From: an uncultured Clostridia bacterium
GTDB taxonomy: Bacteria; Bacillota; Clostridia; Christensenellales; UBA1242
DNA: 64,000 nt
Assembly (NCBI GenBank): GCA_934772525.1
Contig: CAKVMI010000004.1
Coordinates: 147,146 to 211,145, forward strand
Direction of reading: 5' to 3'
The notes beneath the pieces were generated by a model, which worked only from the letters and a program-made list of their open reading frames with translations, made no database searches and was not told the DNA's origin. The translations under genes were made by a program, and so were the position numbers. Below, piece after piece: positions 9,243 to 17,086 of this stretch. The stretch's first letter is position 1. Every line of letters begins with the position of its first letter.

Positions 9243-10334
9243 TCACCTTAATAACCCAAAAGAGACTATAATAATTTCTTTCGCATTCATTGCCATATGG
9301 ATGTAATAATTCCCAACTTCATATCTAAATACATTTGCAGTAGCTCCTGCGACCTGCCGAGTTGCTGGAATTCCGTTTTTCACAACCTTTTGAGCTGTTT
9401 TAGAAGCCAATTTTAAATAAGCATCCGTATTTTTTGCCCCAACTTCAATACCATGTTTCTTAAAATGAAAATCTAAACAATCATCAACTGAATTAAATGA
9501 ACCTTTACCAAATCCAACAGTCATTCGAGAGCCAACACCCATTATAGTTCCAACAGCCCATCCTGTTAAACCTCCTAATGCTGCACCTCCAATCAAACCG
9601 CCAACAACAGCCCAAATTTGTACTTCTCCCGTTTCTTGATAAGAAATCACTCCACCAGCAACACCGCCGGTAATACCGCCAGCTACAGCACCTGCGGCAA
9701 TACAAGCACCTAAGCCGGCTCCACAGGTTGCAACAACTGCAGCCGCAACCGCTGATACAACAACGACAGCAACAACCGCTACAACAACTTTTTTCCACAA
9801 CTTTTTAAACCAACCACAATTAGCAATCATTCCCGCATCTCGCATTTCACTTAATAGAACACTTTCGCCATCAACATCTAAATAAGCGTCAATTTCTCCA
9901 TTTTCATTGTAAAATGCAATACCCTGAATTTCATCAATTTCTACTACACCATTTGAATTAATCGCTTCGGCGGATAAAGTTACAATTCCAGTTTCGGCAT
10001 CAAAGCTGAAATTATATTTAACTTGCATTTTCAGGTCTTCCTGAAAGTCAGTATCAGAAACTAAATCAAATTCCTCAAAATCACTTAAATTAAGTGTTTG
10101 ATACCCCTCAAATGTAGTTAAACCACTCTCAGTTTCTAACTTCGCATTTTCAAATTCATCAAAAATGCTTTGATAATCCATCTTATTTTGTTTCACTTCA
10201 ATCGTTCTAATAGCATTTGTTTCTTGAGCTGTTTGCCTAGAATCAATATAACTAGGTATGCAACATACAAATCCACAAATAATAACCAAAAGCAATGAAA
10301 CAAATATAAAATTTTTCTTTTTAATTTTTGACAT
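9243..10334 (-). CDS. Candidate secreted polymorphic toxin with C-terminal BECR-like nuclease domain
   Basis: A 363-residue protein. A basic N-terminus and hydrophobic stretch (about residues 8-28) form a signal peptide or anchor; a Cys pair at 24-25 is not a standard lipobox. Residues 50-170 are acidic and probably beta-rich, followed by CGWFKKLWKK and a long Val/Ala/Gly-rich glycine-zipper block to about residue 270. The last 84 residues (280-363) look like a separate domain: HFKKHGIEVG, then DAYLKLA, ATANVFRYE and IIIVSFG. That order (HxxKHGxExG, YLxxA, xxRY, closing strand) is the pattern I know from BECR-fold RNase toxin tips such as EndoU, colicin D and CdiA-type domains; His290, His294, Arg338 and His346 are catalytic candidates. 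A strong AGGAGGAG site precedes the ATG. Without the tip domain it could be only a membrane-inserting protein. Confidence 0.6.
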   Translation of the reverse strand: MSKIKKKNFIFVSLLLVIICGFVCCIPSYIDSRQTAQETNAIRTIEVKQNKMDYQSIFDEFENAKLETESGLTTFEGYQTLNLSDFEEFDLVSDTDFQEDLKMQVKYNFSFDAETGIVTLSAEAINSNGVVEIDEIQGIAFYNENGEIDAYLDVDGESVLLSEMRDAGMIANCGWFKKLWKKVVVAVVAVVVVSAVAAAVVATCGAGLGACIAAGAVAGGITGGVAGGVISYQETGEVQIWAVVGGLIGGAALGGLTGWAVGTIMGVGSRMTVGFGKGSFNSVDDCLDFHFKKHGIEVGAKNTDAYLKLASKTAQKVVKNGIPATRQVAGATANVFRYEVGNYYIHMAMNAKEIIIVSFGLLR

Positions 10335-10374
10335 ATTCTCCTCCTTTTCAAAAATTGTAAATTAAAAACAAATA

Positions 10375-11091
10375 TTAATTGTTTTCAATATATTTCAGTA
10401 CTGCATTGACGGGAATACAGTAAGAAATACCATAAATGATATTATTAGATTGGTCTTTTAATCTAAATGATGTAATACCTATCAACTTTCCATCTTTATC
10501 AATCAAGGCACCACCACTATTTCCATCTGAAATAGTCAAGTCGCACTGAATAACATTTCTTGTTATATTGTTATACGTAACATCAATGTGAGGAATAGCA
10601 ATATAACCTGTTGTGAAAGATATTCCGTAATTACTCATATTTCCAACGGCATAAACTTTATCACCATAATTAAGAACGGAATCATCGCCAATCTTTATCG
10701 ACCTTAAATTTCTATTGCATGTTAGTTTAAGCACTGCTATGTCTAATTCTGAATCATATTTAATTACGCTCACCTCTCTAAAATCTTGCTCATCAACAAG
10801 CCTAATTGAGATTTTATCGAAAACATTATTTTGTCCAAGTTTTTTATGCGTAACAACATGTGCATTTGTAACAATCATTCCATTGTTAGAAACTATAACG
10901 CCAGAGCCATAACTCATCCCCACATCATCCGTCTCCGCCATTATTTCAACCACTGAATTTTTTGCGATATCAAAAATGCCACTAGCCGAAAGTGGCTTAG
11001 TGGCAAAAAAATAAATATTGAATCCAAAACTAACAATACTAATGATTGAAACACAAATAAATACTATTAAACATAAACATTTCTTTTTCAT
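10375..11091 (-). CDS. Membrane-anchored trypsin-like serine protease (HtrA-type, no PDZ)
   Basis: A 238-residue protein with a single N-terminal hydrophobic anchor (residues 4-30), so the protease faces outside. The chymotrypsin-fold triad is complete: His78 in TNAHVV, Asp117 in ELDIAV and Ser192 in GNSGGAL. HtrA/DegP proteases usually add one or two PDZ domains, absent here, so it is a minimal protease. It lies 40 bases upstream of the toxin candidate and is first in the three-gene run, suggesting that it processes or releases the toxin. I chose the ATG at 11089-11091; a TTG two codons upstream is the alternative. The promoter lies so close that the message would have almost no leader. Confidence 0.85.
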   Translation of the reverse strand: MKKKCLCLIVFICVSIISIVSFGFNIYFFATKPLSASGIFDIAKNSVVEIMAETDDVGMSYGSGVIVSNNGMIVTNAHVVTHKKLGQNNVFDKISIRLVDEQDFREVSVIKYDSELDIAVLKLTCNRNLRSIKIGDDSVLNYGDKVYAVGNMSNYGISFTTGYIAIPHIDVTYNNITRNVIQCDLTISDGNSGGALIDKDGKLIGITSFRLKDQSNNIIYGISYCIPVNAVLKYIENN

Positions 11092-11102
11092 AACCAACCC
11101 TA

Positions 11103-11130
11103 ATTATATCAAAAAAAAATTATATGTCAA
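11103..11130 (-). promoter_or_regulatory. Promoter of the protease-toxin-immunity genes
   Basis: Minus-strand TTGACA (11125-11130) and TATAAT (11103-11108) are both perfect consensus with a 16-base spacer. The predicted start of transcription is only about 5 bases before the protease ATG, so translation would be leaderless or nearly so. Confidence 0.75.
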
Positions 11131-11255
11131 TCAAAATTAAAAAATATCTTAAAATTGGCTAGACTTTAACTCAATTATTTTGAAGTAAAAATTTCTTTCT
11201 ATAAAACCTTAAGTTTATCTTTTTATTCCCGACTATAAATATTTGTTCTTTTTCT

Positions 11256-11895
11256 AAAACCATTAAACATCCAAGCGAAGTGAAACCATGAAAAGTCCAC
11301 TTCACTAAGTTTACTTTTCAAGTTCACTCCCCTAGGTTTAACGGTTTATCTAATTTACGGTAAATTAACGGAAAGACGAATATATTGCGAAATACTCATC
11401 TTCTTACACCAAACCTTGTATGTTGCTTAATTTAACATTTTTCCTTGATTTTTACACAGCAAGATTTCTACTATTTCACCAAAAACAATACAGAAACACT
11501 CAAAATAAAAACAACTATTATTTTTTTATTTTTTGCTATACACTTTTATCTTCTATAAAATATTTTGAAATTAATCAAACTTCAAATTAAATATATTTAA
11601 CAATTATTCAATGAGCTTGTTTCTGAATTATTGTATTTTTCATACATTTCATCAAATGGTTTACTAAAATTATGCGTTTTAAAAAGTTGTTCGGAGTAAT
11701 TATCCACACTACAATTTATAAATTCTTTAGGTTTTTTCGAAATATATTCAACAATATCGTCGGTAATTACCTCTATTCTTCCTTTGGAAGTTAAAATACT
11801 AAAATTATTGTCTTTTTGCTTAATATACAAGATACCAGTTCGTTTTTTGTAAATAAAAGTAAATCTTTTAGGTATGTCTATTTCCGTCATCAAAT
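11256..11895. repeat. 640-bp direct repeat, copy 2
   Basis: Identical by eye to 8356-8995. It places a second copy of the non-coding region, including the long inverted repeat at 11257-11347, and the 3' part of the immunity gene upstream of the protease promoter. The left end is unique sequence belonging to the promoter region; the right end joins sequence just after the HAD phosphatase gene. Confidence 0.95.
11597..11895 (-). pseudogene. Truncated second copy of the immunity gene
   Basis: This is the last 98 codons of the immunity gene, exact, cut off at the repeat boundary at 11895. An internal ATG at 11891-11893 begins the fragment, but no ribosome binding site lies at normal distance; the nearest, AAAGGAG, is about 30 bases upstream, directly after the HAD gene stop. 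The frame is open back to that site, so a short fusion product is conceivable. It is most simply a remnant left by recombination. Confidence 0.8.
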
Positions 11896-11927
11896 GTAGG
11901 TCTTTAATATCTAACGCTTTAACTCCT

Positions 11928-12587
11928 TTAAATTTCTTTTTCTATATCCAACAAATTATCTGTATGTATTACTTTGTTCCAAATTTCTTTGTTTTCGCTT
12001 TTTGTTTCATCAGGGTTAACGCATAATGTCCTAGCGCCTGACTTGTATACCCATTCATCATTCATACTATTGCCAATAAATAATATATCTTGGGCTGAAT
12101 AACCTTTTCTCTCACAAAGCTCCTTTACATAGGTTGCTTTGCCTTCATGGTCATATTTAGTTCCGACAATTTCGGTTATGTTTCCGTCATTATCAAACAA
12201 AAATTCATTAGCCTTAATGCAAGTGATATATTTTTTGTTTTCACCCAAAACTTTTTCAATAACCGAGACAATGTTTCCGCTGACAATGTGTAATTCCAAC
12301 CCATTTGAATATAGGTGTTTTATCAAATCTTCAGCACCTTGAATTAAAAACATATCGTCTGTAAGATTATCTAGTTTTTGTTTGTTAAATCCTTTCTCCT
12401 TAAATGCTTCAAGTGTAAATTCGCACCATTGTTTGTGGGTTATGTTTCCGCTCATAAATCGTTTGAAAAGACTTACATAATAAGAGTCTGAACCTATATC
12501 ATAACCTAAACTTTGCCAAATCCTTTTCCAAAGATTACCTTTCTTTTCGGTCAGCGTTCCGTCAAAATCAAATATTACTGCCTTCAT
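11928..12587 (-). CDS. HAD-superfamily phosphatase, phosphoserine phosphatase-like
   Basis: A 219-residue cytoplasmic hydrolase. Motif I is DFDGTLT (residues 7-13; Asp7 is the nucleophile and Asp9 the acid/base), motif II is the Ser in VSGN, and motif IV is FIGNSMNDE with the metal-binding Asp. A helical cap between motifs I and II fits subclass IB, which includes phosphoserine phosphatases. The substrate cannot be read from the sequence. The ATG abuts the stop of the upstream CYTH gene and uses AGGAG, so it is the last intact gene of a five-gene operon. Immediately after its stop is an unused AAAGGAG, suggesting a former downstream gene. Confidence 0.85.
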   Translation of the reverse strand: MKAVIFDFDGTLTEKKGNLWKRIWQSLGYDIGSDSYYVSLFKRFMSGNITHKQWCEFTLEAFKEKGFNKQKLDNLTDDMFLIQGAEDLIKHLYSNGLELHIVSGNIVSVIEKVLGENKKYITCIKANEFLFDNDGNITEIVGTKYDHEGKATYVKELCERKGYSAQDILFIGNSMNDEWVYKSGARTLCVNPDETKSENKEIWNKVIHTDNLLDIEKEI

Positions 12588-13184
12588 TTATTTCTCCTGA
12601 TAATTGTATTTTCCAATTTGGTTGGTTGAACATTGAATTTGACCAGTAAGCAATGTTCGAAGTTTATCTATGCCAAGATCGTATTCTAGTTGGAAACCAA
12701 GGTCAGTCATTTGAGTGTGCAGTAGGTCGAATTGCTCTTTTTCAGAGTATCCTTTATCAAAAATTTCTTCGTTATACACATAGTCCACAAGCCCAATATC
12801 TTTTATTTCTTGTAATTGGTGCCAGCATCTGCCTTTTTTGTATACCCAATCGGTCTTTTCGGTGTCTATTATAACATCAAACCCGTTTTTGAGCAAGAGA
12901 TTGCAAATATCTAGTGCAGTTTTAAAATCTGCTTTGTATTTGCCTTCGGGGTATTCTTCGCCTAGAAGCCACAAATTCTCAAAAGTTTCAAACCCACGAA
13001 GACGCACCATACTGCGTTTTATTTCTTCTTCGCTTTTGCCTTCAATCTCTATATCTTTTCCAAAATACACATCTCTTGTGTGTGCGGTTTTAAAAGTATT
13101 TACAAAGCCATTATCTAACAAAATTTTTTCTGCTTCTTCTTTGCTTTCGCTTATCTTAAACCCCGCTTCAACTTCTATTGCCAT
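12588..13184 (-). CDS. CYTH-domain phosphohydrolase/cyclase-like protein
   Basis: A 198-residue protein that looks like a class IV adenylate cyclase/thiamine-triphosphatase (CYTH) beta-tunnel enzyme. The N-terminus MAIEVEAGFKI is close to the family ExExK signature with a two-residue shift; MVRLRG gives the strand with Arg residues for phosphate binding, and DWVYKKGRCWHQLQEIKD and YDLGI match later strands. Such enzymes act on triphosphate substrates with metal ions. It is packed directly against the HAD gene (stop and start adjacent), so the two are probably translated together. The exact substrate is unknown. Confidence 0.65.
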   Translation of the reverse strand: MAIEVEAGFKISESKEEAEKILLDNGFVNTFKTAHTRDVYFGKDIEIEGKSEEEIKRSMVRLRGFETFENLWLLGEEYPEGKYKADFKTALDICNLLLKNGFDVIIDTEKTDWVYKKGRCWHQLQEIKDIGLVDYVYNEEIFDKGYSEKEQFDLLHTQMTDLGFQLEYDLGIDKLRTLLTGQIQCSTNQIGKYNYQEK

Positions 13185-13222
13185 AATTTTCTCCGTAAAC
13201 TTATCTTTATTTAATTATATTT

Positions 13223-13738
13223 TTATTTGAAACAATTTTTATCTATGTCAAATCCAATTGGCGAACAACTTGGCACAAGTGGAAGTGGCAAATCTTCACT
13301 TGGTGGTATTTTAAAAGCCAAACTAATAAATGCCGTTATATTTACACCGCTTGTCACACAAATAACCGTATCGGCATCATCGTATTTATCCACAATATCC
13401 TTTAAAGCACTTCTAATTCTTGTTTGGCACTCAAGCCATGATTCCGTTTTTGTAATTGTTTTATCGCCGGCAACAGCATTAAACACATTGTTAAATTCAT
13501 TAAATCTAGGTTCATCAAATATTGGAACCTTTATATATTTATTGATTATCTCCGCAGTTTTTGCACATCTGTAATATGGCGAGGTGTAAATTGCCTTAAC
13601 GCTTGAATGTTCCGCCATCATTTTCATAAGTTCCGCCACTATTTCGGCATCCTTTAAACCTAATGGTTGAATTTTGTCATCTTGACTTGGAGGGTTACCC
13701 TTTTGTCTTAAAGCGTGATGGACATAAATTATTCTCAT
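13223..13738 (-). CDS. Histidine-phosphatase-fold protein with degenerate active site
   Basis: A 171-residue member of the phosphoglycerate-mutase-like fold, shown by the N-terminal strand IYVHHALR, the YTSPYYRCAKTAEII helix and the late VICVTSGVNITAF strand. In active members the first motif is RHG and the last is SHG. Here the first reads HHA (the nucleophile His kept, Arg and Gly changed) and the last reads TSG (catalytic His replaced by Ser). It may therefore bind phosphorylated ligands rather than hydrolyse them. The ATG has AAAGGAG about 14 bases upstream, a long spacing, but the in-frame codons before it contain a stop. Confidence 0.7.
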   Translation of the reverse strand: MRIIYVHHALRQKGNPPSQDDKIQPLGLKDAEIVAELMKMMAEHSSVKAIYTSPYYRCAKTAEIINKYIKVPIFDEPRFNEFNNVFNAVAGDKTITKTESWLECQTRIRSALKDIVDKYDDADTVICVTSGVNITAFISLAFKIPPSEDLPLPLVPSCSPIGFDIDKNCFK

Positions 13739-13797
13739 CGTTGGTTATATTTCTCCTTTTGCGTTATAAATTCCATTTTGATTTTTGCAAGTAATAA

Positions 13798-13851
13798 TTA
13801 AAGTTCAATTAAATTCCTAAGCCTTAAGCCCTCTTCAACTTCTATTGCCAT
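13798..13851 (-). pseudogene. Duplicated 5' fragment of the CYTH gene
   Basis: A 17-codon frame begins MAIEVEEG with the same AGGAG and spacing as the CYTH gene 670 bases away; the match runs through the ribosome binding site and about seven codons, then diverges to a stop. It lies between the SDR and histidine-phosphatase genes. It is a gene remnant, or a short translated leader formed by duplication. Confidence 0.55.
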
Positions 13852-13869
13852 AATTTTCTCCTTGGTTTT

Positions 13870-14607
13870 TTATTTTAATGTAAAGCCTCCGTCTACAACC
13901 AGAACTTGTCCAGTTATAAATGTAGATTTGTCGCTTATTAAAAATTCAACTGCATCTGCAATTTCTTCCGGTTTGCCAACTCTTTTGATAATTGAATAAT
14001 CTGTTGTCCAACTTGGGTCGTTACCAAGACTTTCGGTTAGCGGGGTATCTATCAAACCCGGAGCAACTGCGTTTACTCGAACGCTCTCACCAAGGTGTCT
14101 TGCAAAAGATTTAGTCAAAGATATAATTCCAGCCTTAGTTGCCGAATATATGACCGCAAAAGGTTCGCCAATTATTCCGTCAACAGATGTTAAATTTACA
14201 ATGCTTCCGCTTTTCGATGTTTCTTTTATGAGTTTTCCAAATATTCTCAAACATCTAAATGTGCCTTTTAGATTGACATTGATTGTTTTGTCTATATTCT
14301 CGTCTGTAATATCTTCAATGCCACAAGGTGTAGGGATTATGCCAGCATTACACACAAGACAATCCAACTTTCCATAAGTCTTAACAATAAACTCTTTTAG
14401 AGCCAGCATATCTTGTTCTTTTGTAATATCTGCATTAAAAACCGCTAGATTTTCTATTACTCCAATTTCTTTTTCAATATATTCTTTTGAAATTTCTTCA
14501 CAATCTGCCATTACGACAGTGTAACCATTATTTAGCAATTTTTTTGATACTGCAAGACCAATGCCCTTCTTTGCACCGGTTACAAGTGCAACCTTATTTT
14601 CAAACAT
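13870..14607 (-). CDS. Short-chain dehydrogenase/reductase (FabG-like SDR)
   Basis: A 245-residue classical SDR with a Rossmann fold. The cofactor motif TGAKKGIG is near residue 11, CNAG lies near residue 87, the catalytic Ser is in NLTSVDG and the catalytic pair is YSATK. The C-terminal FLISDKSTFITGQVLVVDGG is the typical SDR ending. It will oxidise or reduce an alcohol or keto group with NAD(P)H. Members range from fatty-acid synthesis to sugar and steroid dehydrogenases, and the substrate is not evident. It follows the RBBP9-like hydrolase gene by 5 bases, so they are co-transcribed. Confidence 0.9.
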   Translation of the reverse strand: MFENKVALVTGAKKGIGLAVSKKLLNNGYTVVMADCEEISKEYIEKEIGVIENLAVFNADITKEQDMLALKEFIVKTYGKLDCLVCNAGIIPTPCGIEDITDENIDKTINVNLKGTFRCLRIFGKLIKETSKSGSIVNLTSVDGIIGEPFAVIYSATKAGIISLTKSFARHLGESVRVNAVAPGLIDTPLTESLGNDPSWTTDYSIIKRVGKPEEIADAVEFLISDKSTFITGQVLVVDGGFTLK

Positions 14608-14612
14608 AATTT

Positions 14613-15164
14613 TTACTCCTCAATTTCTTTTAGTAATTTTTCAAACTTTTCGCCGAAGCCTGCGTCGGCATTGAAATGCCCACCGTCCTTGATATTGATT
14701 GTTTTGTCTGCAAGTGTGTTTGCAAAATCCTCTAAATCTTTAAGTTTAACATAAGGGTCATTTTCACTTATAATACAAGTTATACGGTTACAATGTCTTT
14801 TAAAATCTTTTAGATCGTCGACAAACATTGTTGAATTGACTATATCGTAATCGCCATTATCTATAATTGCATTATTAAAGCCACTTATTGAAAACAATTT
14901 GTCAATGCGGAGATTGCTGTTTATTAAATATTTAATTGCAAATATTGGACCAATACTTCTGCCAATAAAAACTGTATCTTCGGTTATTTTATTTTTATAT
15001 TTGTCTAGAACTTTCGACCAACTCTCAAATGTCTGCACTCCAACGCCAATAGGAAAATCCACACAAACAACTTCACCCAATTTTTCTAGTTCGTTTTTTA
15101 GCCAAGGCAAACAAAGTTCCTTGCTATCTCCAAAACTGCCATGAATTATAAAATATTTTTTCAT
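14613..15164 (-). CDS. RBBP9/YdeN-type serine hydrolase
   Basis: A 183-residue small alpha/beta hydrolase. The start IIHGSFGDSKE is the family HG motif, the nucleophile is Ser in GRSIG (GxSxG), the acidic residue is probably in SENDPYV, and the catalytic His is in GGHF. Short hydrolases of this RBBP9/YdeN type lack a lid and act on esters or peptides of unknown identity. It is the first gene of the run that continues into the SDR gene. There is no signal peptide. Confidence 0.8.
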   Translation of the reverse strand: MKKYFIIHGSFGDSKELCLPWLKNELEKLGEVVCVDFPIGVGVQTFESWSKVLDKYKNKITEDTVFIGRSIGPIFAIKYLINSNLRIDKLFSISGFNNAIIDNGDYDIVNSTMFVDDLKDFKRHCNRITCIISENDPYVKLKDLEDFANTLADKTINIKDGGHFNADAGFGEKFEKLLKEIEE

Positions 15165-15364
15165 AAAGACTCCTTACATATTGAGTGGAATAGCCTAATG
15201 TTTTATAAAATTTTAATTCTTATATTTTTATTATAACATAAAACATATCAATTTGTATTAAATTTTTAAAAATTTGTATCCTACACTTACTTTAGATTTT
15301 AGTCTTATTGTAAATTTAACAACACTAAAAAAATAACAAAAAATAGAAAGCCAATTTTTTCGGC

Positions 15365-16162
15365 TTAACTATTGTTTGCTAAAAATAATTTACTAAAAAT
15401 ACTTTTCTTTTTATCTTTATTGTTATGGAAAAGTGTTTTACCGGCGGTTAGAACATAAATTTTATCAGGCTCTAACTTTCTAAGAGTTTTGCTTAATTCG
15501 TTTACAGTGGCACCAGTTGTATAAACGTCATCTATAATTAAAATATTTTTACCTTCTAATGATGTTTTATCGTTAAGCTTAAAAACTCCTTTCATATTAT
15601 CAAACCTTTCTTTTCTGGTTGAGTGCTGTTGCGTTTTACCACTATCTATTCTAACAACTTTTTCACCACAAACTTCAATTCCTGAAAGATTTGAAAATTC
15701 TTCAGCCAGCAATTCGCTTTGGTTATAACCTCTAGTTTTCTGTCTTTTTTCTGATAATGGAACAGGAATAATTAAATCTACTACAACGCCCCAATTCAAA
15801 AATGTTTCATACATATATTTTGCAAAATACTTTGCCAGGTATTTAGCATTTGCATACTTTATTGCAAGCACTAGTCTTTTGGCGTCATTGGTATACTCAA
15901 AACTCGCCCGTGCTTCGTCAAAATCAAACTTTGTTAGTTTGCAGTCGTCGCAGAAATTAGTGATTGAGTTTAAGGGTGCACCGCATTTTGCACAAATATT
16001 TTTAGCATCTAAAAAAGGAAATTTATTTATACAATCTTCACACAATCTTGTTTTTGAATTTGAATCAATCTCAGCACCACAAACAATGCAACTATAGTCT
16101 ACAAAGAGAGCGTCTTCTATTGTTTCACCGATACCTTTTAAAAAATTTATAACTTTTCCCAC
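15365..16162 (-). CDS. comF: ComF-family amidophosphoribosyltransferase-like protein
   Basis: A 265-residue ComF/ComFC protein, linked in competent bacteria to DNA uptake. The N-terminus carries two pairs of Cys motifs (CIVCG with CEDC, then CAKCG with CDDC) expected to bind zinc, followed by a phosphoribosyltransferase domain with KTRGYNQS and the PRPP loop IIDDVYTTGAT. Length and order are standard. A weak hairpin (aagcc/ggctt) overlaps the stop. The rest of the com locus is not in this window, so it stands alone here. Confidence 0.9.
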   Translation of the reverse strand: MGKVINFLKGIGETIEDALFVDYSCIVCGAEIDSNSKTRLCEDCINKFPFLDAKNICAKCGAPLNSITNFCDDCKLTKFDFDEARASFEYTNDAKRLVLAIKYANAKYLAKYFAKYMYETFLNWGVVVDLIIPVPLSEKRQKTRGYNQSELLAEEFSNLSGIEVCGEKVVRIDSGKTQQHSTRKERFDNMKGVFKLNDKTSLEGKNILIIDDVYTTGATVNELSKTLRKLEPDKIYVLTAGKTLFHNNKDKKKSIFSKLFLANNS

Positions 16163-16257
16163 TTTACATTATCCTTTTCACTAGAAATAGTTCGTTTATA
16201 TAAATTTTAATGTTAAAACTTATAATTTTCAATTCTTTTCCATATTTTTGCAAAAAA

Positions 16258-17007
16258 CTATTCGCTTTTTTCTGCAAGTGATAAAAACTTTTTGTCGGAC
16301 TGAATGCTTTGTGTTACAAACTTTCCGTTTTTAAATAATGCATAAGTTGTTACTGGAGCTGGCACATTCTGGGCATCTTGCTTGGTTGTAATATGGCTGG
16401 TTTTTAGTAGAATATTATGTTCTTTTGCAACCTTTTCAACAACTGGAACCCAATAATAGGTAAACGGACATTGGTCGGTATAATAGATAACAAACCCTTC
16501 GCTATTACTAATTTTTGGGTGCTTTGCACAATCTTTAAATTTTGGAGGTTCTACACCTTTGACCAATGGCAAATACATTAATGTAATTCCGCAGTCAGAT
16601 ACGTCGGCAAGCATAAAACCTTTGTGAGCAAGAAATTTTGGGTCGGCTAAAAATTCTCGTTTACGTCCTTCGGCACATAAAATACAAAGTCCCTTTTTAC
16701 CTTGCTTTTTAGCATCGCTTATGCACTCGTTTAGAAGATCGGTAGAGTATCCGTGCCCCTTAAGAGACCCCGCCACCCATAAGCAGTTTATATACAAGTA
16801 CCCATCTGCACATATAGGTACCCACGCATTTTCAGCAGGTATATATTCAATAAAACATTTACCCCTTTCTTCACTACGTAAAAATACTAACCCTTCCGAA
16901 AACCGCTCTTTCAACCATTCCTTTTTAGCAATACTTTGCTTACCCGACATCGCACAACAAATATGCTCTTTATCTATGTTTTCTTTAGTTATTCTAATAT
17001 AATTCAT
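16258..17007 (-). CDS. YoaP-type acetyltransferase (GNAT plus YoaP domain)
   Basis: A 249-residue two-domain protein. Residues 1-150 form a GNAT acetyltransferase, with an acetyl-CoA loop recognisable as VAGSLKGHGYSTDLL; the C-terminal 100 residues match the YoaP domain, a thioredoxin-like module with YYTDQCPFTYYWV and a late FVTQSIQSDKKF. In B. subtilis YoaP has this order. The Cys in DQCPF is a candidate redox or metal residue. It lies 95 bases upstream of comF on the same strand; the substrate is unknown. Confidence 0.8.
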   Translation of the reverse strand: MNYIRITKENIDKEHICCAMSGKQSIAKKEWLKERFSEGLVFLRSEERGKCFIEYIPAENAWVPICADGYLYINCLWVAGSLKGHGYSTDLLNECISDAKKQGKKGLCILCAEGRKREFLADPKFLAHKGFMLADVSDCGITLMYLPLVKGVEPPKFKDCAKHPKISNSEGFVIYYTDQCPFTYYWVPVVEKVAKEHNILLKTSHITTKQDAQNVPAPVTTYALFKNGKFVTQSIQSDKKFLSLAEKSE

Positions 17008-17086
17008 TTATTATTTCCTTTATTTCTTTTTTTATTATAAAAAACACCTTGAATAAAAACCCCACACCTTACTACAAGCAACTATT

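Noticed and set aside
9505..9798. Cys-rich 97-residue frame overlapping the toxin gene
   Set aside because: It is a shadow frame of the Val/Ala/Gly-rich codons of the toxin's glycine zipper, on the same strand, with no independent ribosome binding site.
8356..11895. Insertion sequence or transposon
   Set aside because: No transposase, no terminal inverted repeats and no target-site duplications are seen; only long direct repeats.
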